Translations under genes and position numbers: made by a program | In this document: in pieces, positions 33,207 to 42,139 of the stretch | How positions within the stretch are numbered: the stretch's first letter is position 1 | How the letters are laid out: each line of letters begins with the position of its first letter | Source of the DNA: Novosphingobium pokkalii | GTDB lineage: Bacteria > Pseudomonadota > Alphaproteobacteria > Sphingomonadales > Sphingomonadaceae | DNA length: 64,000 nucleotides | Reading direction: 5' to 3' | Assembly: GCF_014652855.1 (NCBI RefSeq) | Contig: NZ_BMZP01000002.1 | Coordinates: 298,517 to 362,516, forward strand | The notes under the pieces: generated by a model | Database searches by the model: none | Told to the model about the DNA's origin: nothing | What the model saw: the letters and a program-made list of their open reading frames with translations, nothing else

Positions 33207-34121
33207 ATGGCCACGAACATCGATCAGACCGACTCCTATCGCACCAGCATGCTCGCCAAGGCGGAAACGCTGACCGAGGCGCTGCCCTACTTGCAGCGCT
33301 ATGCCGGCAAGACCTTCGTGGTGAAGTATGGCGGCCACGCCATGGGCGATCCCGAGGCCGCGCGCGATTTTGCCGAAGACATCGTGCTGTTGAAGGCCGT
33401 GGGCGTGAACCCGGTGGTGGTGCATGGCGGCGGGCCGCAGATCGGCGCCATGCTCAAGAAGCTGGGCGTGGAATCGCGCTTTGTCGATGGCCTGCGCGTG
33501 ACCGATGCGGCCACCGCCGAAGTGGCCGAGATGGTCCTCTCGGGCAAGATCAACAAGGAACTGGTGAGCTGGATCAGCGCGGCCGGTGGCAAGGCACTGG
33601 GCATTTCCGGCAAGGACGCGGGCCTTGTCACCGCCACCAAGGTGGAGCGCACCACCAAGGATCCGGAAAGCAACATCGAGCGCGCGGTGGACCTGGGATT
33701 TGTGGGCGAGCCGACCGAGATCGACCCGATGATCATCCACACCGCCAGCGCCGCCGGCTTCATCCCGGTGATCGCGCCGATCGGCGTGGGCAAGGATGGC
33801 CACACCTACAACATCAACGCCGATACCATGGCCGGCGCGATTGCCGCCAAGCTCGGCGCCTCGCGCCTGTTCCTGCTCACCGACGTGCCCGGCGTGCTCG
33901 ACAAGGACAAGCGCCTGCTCACCGACCTGACGCCCGATGACATCGCCGGGTTGACGGAGGACGGCACGATCAGCGGTGGCATGATTCCCAAGCTGGAAAC
34001 CTGCGTCCACGCGGTGGAAGCGGGCTGCGAAGCGGCGGTCGTGCTCGATGGCCGCGTGCCGCATGCCATGCTGCTGGAAATCTTCACCGCGCGCGGGGCA
34101 GGCACGCTGATCCATCGTTGA
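33207..34121 (+). CDS. argB: Acetylglutamate kinase
   Basis: ArgB phosphorylates N-acetylglutamate in arginine synthesis. The 304-residue protein has [10 protein letters not shown] near residue 40 with the catalytic Lys, [11 protein letters not shown], the acetylglutamate site, and [28 protein letters not shown] and GMIPKLETC near the nucleotide site. The N-terminal extension before the kinase core is compatible with the arginine-inhibited class. ATG 33207 (MATNIDQTD) has no strong ribosome binding site visible. It is flanked by hairpin repeats on both sides. Confidence 0.95.
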   Translation: MATNIDQTDSYRTSMLAKAETLTEALPYLQRYAGKTFVVKYGGHAMGDPEAARDFAEDIVLLKAVGVNPVVVHGGGPQIGAMLKKLGVESRFVDGLRVTDAATAEVAEMVLSGKINKELVSWISAAGGKALGISGKDAGLVTATKVERTTKDPESNIERAVDLGFVGEPTEIDPMIIHTASAAGFIPVIAPIGVGKDGHTYNINADTMAGAIAAKLGASRLFLLTDVPGVLDKDKRLLTDLTPDDIAGLTEDGTISGGMIPKLETCVHAVEAGCEAAVVLDGRVPHAMLLEIFTARGAGTLIHR

Positions 34122-34167
34122 TGAAATCTGGCTTTGCCGCATGGAAAATGCGCCTCGCGCATTTTCA
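34122..34167. repeat. Hairpin repeat downstream of argB
   Basis: Starting directly after the argB stop codon, GAAAATGCGCCTCGCGCATTTTC (about 34143-34166) is nearly palindromic and closely related to the 24-bp palindrome at 33051-33074. AAATCTGGCTTTGCC before it resembles AAATCCGGCTTTGCC at 33160. The argB gene is therefore bracketed by related repeat pieces. Confidence 0.7.
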
Positions 34168-34216
34168 TGACGAACCCCGTTACGGAACGAAAGGCGTGGC
34201 CAAGCGTGGTAGCGGC

Positions 34217-34822
34217 ATGATCCGCTTCTGCCTCGCCACCGCGCTCGCTTCCGCCATTGCCATCAATCTTGCCGGATGCGATCGGCAGCGCGATCCCGCG
34301 CCGCAGGCTTCGGCAACGGCGCCCGACAGCGCGGAAATGACGCCGCCACCATGGCTCGTCGCGCCGTCGGACATGCCGAGTGAAGACACGGCCCCCGATG
34401 CAGCCTCAAAGCCCCAGCCGGCGGCCGAGTCCGGGACCACGCCGGCGCCCAACCCCGCCTATGCCGCTGCGCTCAATGCCCGGCGTGATCCGGGCAAAGT
34501 GCTGACGGCCTGGGCCACCGCCGTGGAAGCGCGCGACTGGGCCTCTGTCCGCGCGTTCTGGGGCGATCATGGCCAGGCCAGTGGGCTCGATCCCAAGGCC
34601 TTTGCCGCGCGCTGGGGCAAACTGGTGCAGCCGCGCGTGACGGTGGAAACCGGCGAATCCGAAGGCGCGGCCGGCTCGATCTATTACACCGCGCCCGTCA
34701 CGATCATCGACGGCGCCCGCCGCCTGACCGGCGAAGTCGTGCTGCGCCGCGTCAACGACGTGCCTGGCGCCACGCCCGAACAGTTGCGCTGGCATATCGA
34801 AAGCACCACGCTTGCCCCATAA
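34217..34822 (+). CDS. Putative lipoprotein
   Basis: A 201-residue exported protein: basic start MIRFCLATAL, hydrophobic core, and lipobox LAGC with Cys at about 21. A Pro/Ala/Asp-rich low-complexity region (about 25-85) follows, and then a globular C-terminal part (DPGKVLTAWATAVEARDW ... VNDVPGATPEQLRWHIEST) resembling small domains of periplasmic proteins with an NTF2-like or SnoaL-type shape (uncertain). Function unknown. The alternative start at 34118 would prevent signal recognition and is rejected. Confidence 0.75.
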   Translation: MIRFCLATALASAIAINLAGCDRQRDPAPQASATAPDSAEMTPPPWLVAPSDMPSEDTAPDAASKPQPAAESGTTPAPNPAYAAALNARRDPGKVLTAWATAVEARDWASVRAFWGDHGQASGLDPKAFAARWGKLVQPRVTVETGESEGAAGSIYYTAPVTIIDGARRLTGEVVLRRVNDVPGATPEQLRWHIESTTLAP

Positions 34823-34956
34823 GCGCGCGGCGGCGGCCGTGCTGACCGAAATCTTGCGCAAAAGGGCGGCGTTCACCCGATTGCCCTTGGGGCCAAGCCT
34901 GGGCTAAAGCGCAGCACCGTCGTGCCCGGAAGGGCCGAGCCCAAGAGGAACGCGCC

Positions 34957-35250
34957 GTGCTGCTCTATACCCTTGTCCAGATGATCGATTACCTGATCAG
35001 CGTCGTCAGCATGGTCGTGATCGTGCAGTTTGTGCTGAGCCTTTTGATCAGCTTCAACGTGGTCAACACCAGCAACAATGCGGTGATCGCGATCTGGCGC
35101 GCGCTGAACGCCATTCTCGATCCGCTGCTGGCCCCGATCCGGCGCTTCATGCCCAACACCGGCGGCATCGATTTCTCGCCGATGGTGCTGATCGTGCTGC
35201 TGCGCCTCCTGTCCATCCTGCTCAACGGCCTGGCCGCCTCGGGGTATTGA
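34957..35250 (+). CDS. YggT family membrane protein
   Basis: A 97-residue protein with two hydrophobic segments (about 5-35 and 72-92) and the YggT motif [27 protein letters not shown] between them. YggT proteins occur near pyrroline-5-carboxylate reductase or cell-division genes in many bacteria and have been linked to osmotic stress; here folD follows four bases later, as in many sphingomonads, suggesting an operon. Confidence 0.88.
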   Translation: MLLYTLVQMIDYLISVVSMVVIVQFVLSLLISFNVVNTSNNAVIAIWRALNAILDPLLAPIRRFMPNTGGIDFSPMVLIVLLRLLSILLNGLAASGY

Positions 35251-35254
35251 TTTC

Positions 35255-36148
35255 ATGACTGCCACCGTGATCGACGGAAAGGCCTTTGCGGCCGACCTGC
35301 GCGCGCGCATCGCCACGCTTGCCGCCGCATTTTCCGCCCAGGCCGGGCGCCAGGCGGGCCTCGCCGTGGTGCTGGTGGGGGAAGACCCGGCCAGCCAAGT
35401 CTATGTCCGCTCCAAGGGCAGGAGCACGGTCGAGGCCGGCATGGCGAGCTTCGAGCACAAGCTGCCCGCCGATACCGACGAGGCGACGCTGCTCGCCCTG
35501 GTCGAGCGGCTCAACGCTGATCCCGCCGTCGATGGCATCCTGGTGCAACTGCCGCTGCCCCGCCACCTGGATGAGCAGAAAGTGATCGCCACGATCAACC
35601 CCGACAAGGATGTCGACGGCTTCCACGTCACCAACGCCGGGCGCCTGGCCGTGGGCCAGGCTGGCTTCGTGCCCTGTACCCCGCTGGGCTGCCTGATGCT
35701 GCTGAAAGACCGGCTGGGCGATCTGGCCGGGCTCGACGCAGTTGTGATCGGCCGCTCCAACATCGTGGGCAAGCCGATGGCGCAATTGCTGCTGGCGGAA
35801 AGCTGCACGGTGACCGTGGCGCACAGCAAGACGCAGAACCTGCCCGAGGTGGTGCGCCGCGCCGATATCGTGGTGGCCGCCGTGGGTCGCCCGGAAATGG
35901 TCAAGGGCGACTGGATCAAGCCCGGCGCCACGGTGATCGACGTGGGGATCAACCGCGTGCCCGGCGCGCAGGACGGCAAGACGCGGCTGGTCGGCGACGT
36001 TGCCTATGACGAAGCCGCTGCCGTCGCCGGGGCGATTACCCCGGTGCCGGGCGGGGTTGGCCCGATGACCATTGCCGTGCTGCTGCGCAACACGCTGGTG
36101 GCCGCCTATCGCAACGCCGGAATCGCGCTGGCGCCCGACGCGATCTGA
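35255..36148 (+). CDS. folD: Bifunctional methylenetetrahydrofolate dehydrogenase / cyclohydrolase
   Basis: FolD converts 5,10-methylene-THF to 10-formyl-THF in two steps with NADP+. The 297-residue protein has the catalytic Lys54 in [25 protein letters not shown], the NADP-binding signature [14 protein letters not shown], and the C-terminal [15 protein letters not shown]. Length and order are typical. It starts four bases after yggT. Confidence 0.96.
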   Translation: MTATVIDGKAFAADLRARIATLAAAFSAQAGRQAGLAVVLVGEDPASQVYVRSKGRSTVEAGMASFEHKLPADTDEATLLALVERLNADPAVDGILVQLPLPRHLDEQKVIATINPDKDVDGFHVTNAGRLAVGQAGFVPCTPLGCLMLLKDRLGDLAGLDAVVIGRSNIVGKPMAQLLLAESCTVTVAHSKTQNLPEVVRRADIVVAAVGRPEMVKGDWIKPGATVIDVGINRVPGAQDGKTRLVGDVAYDEAAAVAGAITPVPGGVGPMTIAVLLRNTLVAAYRNAGIALAPDAI

Positions 36149-36224
36149 CCACGCCATCCGACGTAACATTTCAGGGCCAAGTGCTTGCTTGGCCAGCAGG
36201 GTGCCTTTCGGTAGAAGCGGGGCC

Positions 36225-37001
36225 ATGCTGCTTCGTGCTTCCGGCGCCGTGATTGCGCTCGCCCTCCTCGCGCCCCAGCCTGCCCTGGCCCAGCCAGCGG
36301 GTGGGCGGGTGCGGATGATCGCCAATCCCAGCGCGCTGATCGGCGTGGATATCGCCACGGCCCAGGCGATGCGGGCCAAAGGCGCGCGTGAAGGGCTGGC
36401 CGGCAGCATGGCCGGAGGCGCCGAAGTGGTGGTGCCGCCGCGCCAGGCGGCCGAACCGCTGTTGCGCCGCAAGGAAGGCGCGCCGCTCCACCCGCACCAG
36501 CCCGACGCGGCGTGGATTGCCTGCGACGGCAGCTATGGCATCACGCGCGGCCGCTGGACCGATGGGGCCCAGAGCGGGGGCCAGAGTGGAGGTTGGTATG
36601 CCACGGTGTGGCAACGCCATCCCAAGAAGGGATATTACCAATGGCGCCTGACGCTGGAAGGCGCCGCAGCCAGCCTGCCCGACGCACCCGAATTCCTCGT
36701 CGGCCTAGTTGCCGATTGCCCGGCCCGCGCAGGCCCGGGCGGCGGGGACGACCGCCCACCGGCCAAGCCCGCCAAGAACGCGCCCGTGGTGCAGCGCGCG
36801 CTGGCCGGGCCGATTCCGGCCGACGATGCGCCGGCCGGGTCGGACAGCCAGACCGCCCAATCCAACGACGGCAGCCTGGCTTGGCGCGCCACGGTGCGCG
36901 CCGATGGCAGCCGGGCGTTCCGCGCCTGGCAGTGGAAGGATGGCGCCATGGCCGAGATTGTCCATCTGGACGCGCCGGCTTCGCCCGGCCAAGGTGGCTG
37001 A
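36225..37001 (+). CDS. Exported protein of unknown function
   Basis: A 258-residue protein with a signal peptide (MLLRASGAVIALALLAPQPALAQ, cleavage after ALA). The mature part contains DAAWIACDGSYGITRG, SGGQSGGWYATVWQRHPKKGYYQWRLTLEG and a second domain with WRATVRADGSRAFRAWQWKDG, joined by a Pro/Ala-rich linker. The aromatic WY/WQ content suggests a beta-sheet lipocalin-like or small periplasmic fold. No family recognised. It is one base upstream of marC (TGA-C-ATG), so probably translationally coupled. Confidence 0.68.
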   Translation: MLLRASGAVIALALLAPQPALAQPAGGRVRMIANPSALIGVDIATAQAMRAKGAREGLAGSMAGGAEVVVPPRQAAEPLLRRKEGAPLHPHQPDAAWIACDGSYGITRGRWTDGAQSGGQSGGWYATVWQRHPKKGYYQWRLTLEGAAASLPDAPEFLVGLVADCPARAGPGGGDDRPPAKPAKNAPVVQRALAGPIPADDAPAGSDSQTAQSNDGSLAWRATVRADGSRAFRAWQWKDGAMAEIVHLDAPASPGQGG

Positions 37002-37002
37002 C

Positions 37003-37623
37003 ATGCTGCAACTGTTCCTGTCTGCCTTCACCACGCTGTTCCTGGTGATCGATCCGCCCGGCTGCGCGCCGATCTATGCCGGTCTCACCACCCATGCCAG
37101 CGCGCGCCAGGCCACGCAGATGGCGCTGCGCGCCTGCGTGATCGCCACCGGCATCCTGGTGGTCTTTGCCCTGTTCGGCGAAGCGCTGCTGGGCGCGCTG
37201 CACATCGAACTGGCCAGCTTCCGCATTGCCGGCGGGATCATGCTGTTCCTGATCGCGCTCGACATGGTGTTTGAAAAGCGCACCGAACGGCGCGAGGAGC
37301 GGGCGGAAAAGGTGCGCAACGCGCAGCCGCACGTGGAAGACGTCTCGGTCTTTCCGATGGCCATGCCGATGCTGGCGGGGCCGGGCTCGATCGCCTCGAT
37401 CATGCTGTTGACCGCGCGCGCGCATGGCACGGAGGAAACCGCCGTGGTCCTGGCTGCGCTCGGCGTGGTCATGGTGCTGAGCTTCCTGGCGCTGGTCGCG
37501 GCGCGCCCGATCATCCGCGTGTTGGGCGAACAGGTGGAGGCCGTGGTCACCCGCCTGCTTGGCGTGCTGCTGGCCGCGCTGGCCGCGCAATTCGTGATCG
37601 ACGGCCTGCGCACGCAGTTCTGA
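37003..37623 (+). CDS. MarC family integral membrane protein
   Basis: A 206-residue six-TM MarC/UPF0056 protein: TLFLVIDPPGCAPIY near the start, EALLGALHIELASFRIAGGIMLFLIALDM, and FPMAMPMLAGPGSIASIM, all characteristic. The role of MarC is not established; an old link to multiple antibiotic resistance was not confirmed. The gene starts one base after the stop of the exported protein. It converges with mutS, 27 bases away. Confidence 0.9.
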   Translation: MLQLFLSAFTTLFLVIDPPGCAPIYAGLTTHASARQATQMALRACVIATGILVVFALFGEALLGALHIELASFRIAGGIMLFLIALDMVFEKRTERREERAEKVRNAQPHVEDVSVFPMAMPMLAGPGSIASIMLLTARAHGTEETAVVLAALGVVMVLSFLALVAARPIIRVLGEQVEAVVTRLLGVLLAALAAQFVIDGLRTQF

Positions 37624-37650
37624 GGGAGGGCCGGGCTAACCGCCCGCGCT

Positions 37651-40248
37651 TCAGCTATTGGCTTCGCGCTTCAATTCATAGAGCAGGTCGAGCGCGGCGC
37701 GGGGGGACAGCGCGTCGATGTCCAGCGCGTTGAGCTTTTCGCGCAGCGCGTCGACCTTGTCCTCGGCCGCCTCGATCGCGGCGGCGAACAGCGGCAGGTC
37801 GCCCAGCCCGGCGGCAAGGCCCCCGGTGGCGGCGCGGCCCTTTTCCAGCTTGTCGAGCACGCCGCGCGCGCGCTTGACCACCGCTTCGGGCACGCCGGCG
37901 AGGCGGGCGACCGCGAGGCCATAGGACTTGTCCGCCGGACCCTGCGCCAGTTCGTGCAGCAGGACGAGATCGCCTTTCCATTCGCGCGCGCGCACGTGGT
38001 GCAGGGACAGGGCCGGGCAGGTTTCGGCCAGGCGCTGCATCTCGTGGTAATGGGTGGCGAACAGGCAGCGGCTGCGGTTGGTTTCATGCACCGCCTCGGC
38101 CACGGCCCAGGCGAGGGCGAGGCCATCGTAAGTGGACGTGCCGCGCCCAACTTCATCGAGGATCACGAAGCTGCGCGGCCCGGCCTGTTGCAGGATCGCG
38201 GCGGTCTCGACCATTTCGACCATGAACGTCGAGCGGCCGCGCGCCAGGTTGTCGCTGGCGCCGACGCGGCTGAACAGGCGATCGACCAGCCCCACCGTGG
38301 CGCCTTGCGCGGGCACATAGCTGCCCGCCTGGGCGAGCAGCACGATCAGGGCGTTCTGGCGCAGGAAGGTGGACTTGCCGCCCATGTTGGGGCCGCCAAC
38401 CAGCCACAAGCGGTCGCTTTCGCAAAGCTGGCAATCGTTGGCGACGAAGCGCTCGCCAGCCTTGGCCAGCGCGGCTTCGACCACCGGATGGCGGCCGCCC
38501 TCGATGGCCAGCACCGGCTCTTCCACCACCTGCGGCAGGCACCAGCCGCCTTCGCCGGCGCGCTCGGCATGGCTGGCGGCCACGTCGATGCGGGCGAGCG
38601 CGGCAGCCGTGGCGGCAATCGCCTCGCGCGCGGCCACGGCGCGGGCGATCAGGTCTTCGAAATGGGCTTCCTCGGCGGCCAGGGCATGGCCTCCGGCCTC
38701 GGCAATGCGGCTGGCTTCCTCGTGCAGCGCCAGGGCGTTGAAGCGCACCGCGCCGGCCATGGTCTGGCGATGGGTGAAGCCCGAATCCGGCGCCATCAGC
38801 CGGTCGGCATGGCGCGCGGGCACTTCGATGAAATAGCCGAGCACGCCGTTGTGGCGGATCTTGAGCGCGGCCACGCAGGTCTCGTCGCGGTACCTGGCTT
38901 CCAGCGCGGCAATGGCGCGGCGCGAATTGCCCGCCGCCGCGCGCAGTTCGTCCAGCGCCGCATCATAGCCTTCGGCAATGAAGCCGCCCTGGCTGCGCTC
39001 GGTGGGCGGGGTGGGCACCAGGGCGCGGGCATAGAGATCGACCAGCGCGCCGTGGCCGGCCAGATGCGGCAGCAGCGCCGCGATCAGCGCCGGGCGGTCG
39101 GCGCGCGCCTGCAAGCGATCGTGCAGGTGCCGCGCCTGGGCCAGGCCATCGCGCAATTGCCCGAGATCGCGCGGGGAGCCGCGCCCGGCGACCACGCGGC
39201 CCAGCGCCCGGCCCAGATCGGGCACGGTGCGCAAAGTCGTGCGCAAGTCGGCGCGCAGCAGTGGATCTTCGACCAGCCACTGCACCGTTTCCAGCCGGGC
39301 GCGGATCTGCGCCAGATCGAGCAGCGGCGCGGCGAGGTCTTCGGCCAGCAGGCGCGCGCCCGCGCCGGTGACGCAGCGGTCCACCGCCTCGGCCAGGCTG
39401 CCCTTGCGCGTGCCGCCCGAGGATACCAGCACTTCCAGGCTGGCGCGCGTTGCCTCGTCCATCGCCATGTGCGCGTCGGCCCCGCGCGCCACCGGGGGCA
39501 GCAGCAGCGGCAGGCGGCCCCGGCCGACATGGTCGAGATAGGCGATCAGACCGGCGGCGGCGGCCAGCATGGCCCGGCCGAACTGGCCGAAGCCATCGAG
39601 CGTCGCCACGCCGTGCAGCTCCTTGAGCCGCGCTTCGCCCGCCGCGCTGTCAAACGTGCGGGCGGCGCGCGCCACGGCATCGAGCGGGCCGTCGGCCCAG
39701 TCTTCCGGGCAGACGATCTCGCGCGCGCCCAGCCGGGCCAGCGCCGCGCCCAGCCGGTCGGGCGGGCATTCCTCCAGCTCCATCCGCCCGGTCGAAATGT
39801 CGCACGATGCCAGCCCGATGGTGTCACGCAGGGGGCACACGGCGGCCAGCACGTTGGACTCGCGCGGGTTGAGCAGCGCTTCCTCGGTCAGCGTGCCGGC
39901 GGTGACGAAGCGCACGATATCGCGCGCGACCAGTGCCTTGGAACCGCCGCGCTTCTTTGCTTCCTCGGGGCTTTCCACCTGCTCGGCAATGGCCACGCGG
40001 CAACCGGCGCGGATCAGGCGGGCAAGGTAGCTTTCGGCCGAATGGACCGGCACCCCGCACATCGGGATCGGCGCGCCGCCATGCTCGCCCCGGCTGGTGA
40101 GGGCGATATCGAGAATCTGCGCGGCCTGGCGGGCATCGTCGAAGAACAGCTCGAAGAAATCGCCCATGCGGTAGAACAGCAGGCAATCGGGCGCCTGGTC
40201 CTTGAGCGCCAGGTATTGCGCCATCATCGGGGTGGGAGCGGTGGACAT
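37651..40248 (-). CDS. mutS: DNA mismatch repair protein MutS
   Basis: MutS binds mismatches and starts methyl-independent mismatch repair. The 865-residue protein has the N-terminal mismatch-binding motif with FFELFFDDA (Phe-x-Glu, about residues 31-39), the connector and lever/clamp domains, and the C-terminal ABC-type ATPase: Walker A GPNMGGKST (about 617-625), signature region DEVGRGTSTYDG, and ATHYHEM. All are intact. ATG 40248 (MSTAPTPMMAQYLALK) matches the family start. Confidence 0.96.
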   Translation of the reverse strand: MSTAPTPMMAQYLALKDQAPDCLLFYRMGDFFELFFDDARQAAQILDIALTSRGEHGGAPIPMCGVPVHSAESYLARLIRAGCRVAIAEQVESPEEAKKRGGSKALVARDIVRFVTAGTLTEEALLNPRESNVLAAVCPLRDTIGLASCDISTGRMELEECPPDRLGAALARLGAREIVCPEDWADGPLDAVARAARTFDSAAGEARLKELHGVATLDGFGQFGRAMLAAAAGLIAYLDHVGRGRLPLLLPPVARGADAHMAMDEATRASLEVLVSSGGTRKGSLAEAVDRCVTGAGARLLAEDLAAPLLDLAQIRARLETVQWLVEDPLLRADLRTTLRTVPDLGRALGRVVAGRGSPRDLGQLRDGLAQARHLHDRLQARADRPALIAALLPHLAGHGALVDLYARALVPTPPTERSQGGFIAEGYDAALDELRAAAGNSRRAIAALEARYRDETCVAALKIRHNGVLGYFIEVPARHADRLMAPDSGFTHRQTMAGAVRFNALALHEEASRIAEAGGHALAAEEAHFEDLIARAVAAREAIAATAAALARIDVAASHAERAGEGGWCLPQVVEEPVLAIEGGRHPVVEAALAKAGERFVANDCQLCESDRLWLVGGPNMGGKSTFLRQNALIVLLAQAGSYVPAQGATVGLVDRLFSRVGASDNLARGRSTFMVEMVETAAILQQAGPRSFVILDEVGRGTSTYDGLALAWAVAEAVHETNRSRCLFATHYHEMQRLAETCPALSLHHVRAREWKGDLVLLHELAQGPADKSYGLAVARLAGVPEAVVKRARGVLDKLEKGRAATGGLAAGLGDLPLFAAAIEAAEDKVDALREKLNALDIDALSPRAALDLLYELKREANS

Positions 40249-40420
40249 GCGCAGCGAGGCTAGCCCAGGCGGCGGCCATACTCAAACCCGCGCGCGGCCT
40301 TATGAACAGATGCCGGGGCGGCGTTGCGGCCGCCACGGCTCCCCATGGCCGTCCCGCCGTGATAAGGGCGGGCGCTCCACCCCCTTTCCTCCAGATGCCG
40401 GCGTGGCGCAAAGAGGCCTG

Positions 40421-42049
40421 ATGCACGATTTCCAGCAGCGGTTCCGGACTTGGCTCGATTGGCGCGGCGGCGGCCTGCCGTGGCTCTCGCCGCCCGCGAT
40501 CGCGCTGGGCATCCTGCTGATCTGCTTCCCGTTCTTCCTGGTCGACGTGCCGCCGCTGATCGACGTGCCGGGCCACATGGGCGCCGCCGCGATCGAGGCG
40601 GCCGGGCCGGACAGCCCGCTGGGCAAGTATCTCGGCTGGAAATGGGTGTTCACGCTCAACATCGGCGGCGACGTGCTGATGAAAGTGCTGGGCGAGCCCT
40701 TGGGCGTGCTGGCGGCAGGGTGGTGGAGCACGGTGATCGCCACCGCGCTGTTTGCCGGCGGGTGCCTGGCCACGGTGCGCGTGGTCAATCCGCGCGGCGG
40801 CCATGGCGCGGCCTGGGCGCTGATGTGGGTGTTCAGCTTTCCGCTGCTGACCGGCTTTCTCAACTACATCCTTGGCACCGGCGTCTCGCTCTGCGCCTTT
40901 GCCGCCGCTGTCGCGCTGGAGCGGCGGCCGCGCGATCGCGCCGGGCTGCTGGTGGTGGCCCAGCCCCTTGCCATGCTGTGCCACGCCATCGGTGGCCTGC
41001 TGCTGGCGGTGCTGGTTGCGGCCAATGCCTTCGGGCGCGAGGTTGATGCCCTGCCGCAGGGCTGGTGGCGCCCCTCGCGCTGGCGCAGCGTGATCGCCAC
41101 GCACGACTGGAAGGCGGCGGCCATGCGCCTTGTCGTGCTGTGCTGGCCGCTGCTCGCCACGGTGCTCACGATCGTGCTGTGGAAGCTGTTCTCGCCCGCC
41201 CCGGCACGCAGCCTCAACACCTGGCGGTGGGACCAGAAGGGCATCTGGCTGGGCATCACCTTGCGCGACCAGTCGTTCTGGCTCGACACGATCACCACGG
41301 CGGCGGCCTATCTCCTGCTGCTGGTGGGGCCGCTGCTGGGCGGGCGGTGGAACTGGCAGCGCGGCTTGCCCGGCCTGTGCGTGCTGATCCTCTACGTGAT
41401 CATTCCCAGCGACATCAACGGCAGCGCCTTTGTCGACGTGCGCCTGCTGCCCCCGGCGATGATGCTGCTGCTCGGGCTTCAGGACTGGAGCGGCGCGCGG
41501 CGGCGCGTGGCGCTGGGCGTGGCCTATGTCGGCCTCGTGCTGCTCGGCCTGCGCACCGTGGTCACGACGGCCAGCTTCGTCGACTATGCCGACGATTACC
41601 GCCAGCAGCTTTCCGCGCTCGAACATATCGAGCCGGGCAGCCGCATCCTGACCTTCGTGGAGCATTCCTGCCTGGAGGAATCCTGGCGCAACACCCGCCG
41701 CGATCACCTGGCGAGCCTGGCCAGCGTCTATCGCCAGGCCTGGGTGAACGACAACTGGGCAGTGCCGGGCCTGCACATGGTGGTGCCGCGCTTCCGCCCG
41801 GCGCGCAACTTTGCCGCCGATCCTTCGGAATTCGTGTGGTCGCGCCGCTGCGCCGCCGGGCGGCTGCGCTCGATCGACTCGGCGCTGCGCTTTGCCCCGG
41901 TGGAGCGGGTCGACTATGTCTGGCTGATCGACACCGGCCTGCCGCGCAATCCCGACCCGCGCCTGCGCCTGGTGTGGCAGCAGGGACGCAGCCTGCTGTT
42001 CGCGGTACGGCCGCTCACCCTGCCCAAATGGCAGGTGCAGGATTTGTAA
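40421..42049 (+). CDS. Polytopic membrane protein, possible glycosyltransferase-like
   Basis: A 542-residue protein with about ten hydrophobic segments up to about residue 380 and a C-terminal non-hydrophobic domain (about 400-542) with RRDHLASLASVYRQAWVNDNWAVPG and several Trp-rich stretches. The first loop carries PPLIDVPGHM, and an aspartate near the first TM loop is reminiscent of GT-C enzymes (inference). No exact family is recognised. AAGAGGCC lies just before ATG 40421 as ribosome binding site. It is divergent from mutS. Confidence 0.72.
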   Translation: MHDFQQRFRTWLDWRGGGLPWLSPPAIALGILLICFPFFLVDVPPLIDVPGHMGAAAIEAAGPDSPLGKYLGWKWVFTLNIGGDVLMKVLGEPLGVLAAGWWSTVIATALFAGGCLATVRVVNPRGGHGAAWALMWVFSFPLLTGFLNYILGTGVSLCAFAAAVALERRPRDRAGLLVVAQPLAMLCHAIGGLLLAVLVAANAFGREVDALPQGWWRPSRWRSVIATHDWKAAAMRLVVLCWPLLATVLTIVLWKLFSPAPARSLNTWRWDQKGIWLGITLRDQSFWLDTITTAAAYLLLLVGPLLGGRWNWQRGLPGLCVLILYVIIPSDINGSAFVDVRLLPPAMMLLLGLQDWSGARRRVALGVAYVGLVLLGLRTVVTTASFVDYADDYRQQLSALEHIEPGSRILTFVEHSCLEESWRNTRRDHLASLASVYRQAWVNDNWAVPGLHMVVPRFRPARNFAADPSEFVWSRRCAAGRLRSIDSALRFAPVERVDYVWLIDTGLPRNPDPRLRLVWQQGRSLLFAVRPLTLPKWQVQDL

Positions 42050-42139
42050 GGGTTCATTTCGCGTACGCTCAAGCCTTCCCTAGCGCATTCGAATGTGCAA
42101 GGGGGCAAGACGAGTTTCCAGTCTGCCGGGAGTGCGCGA

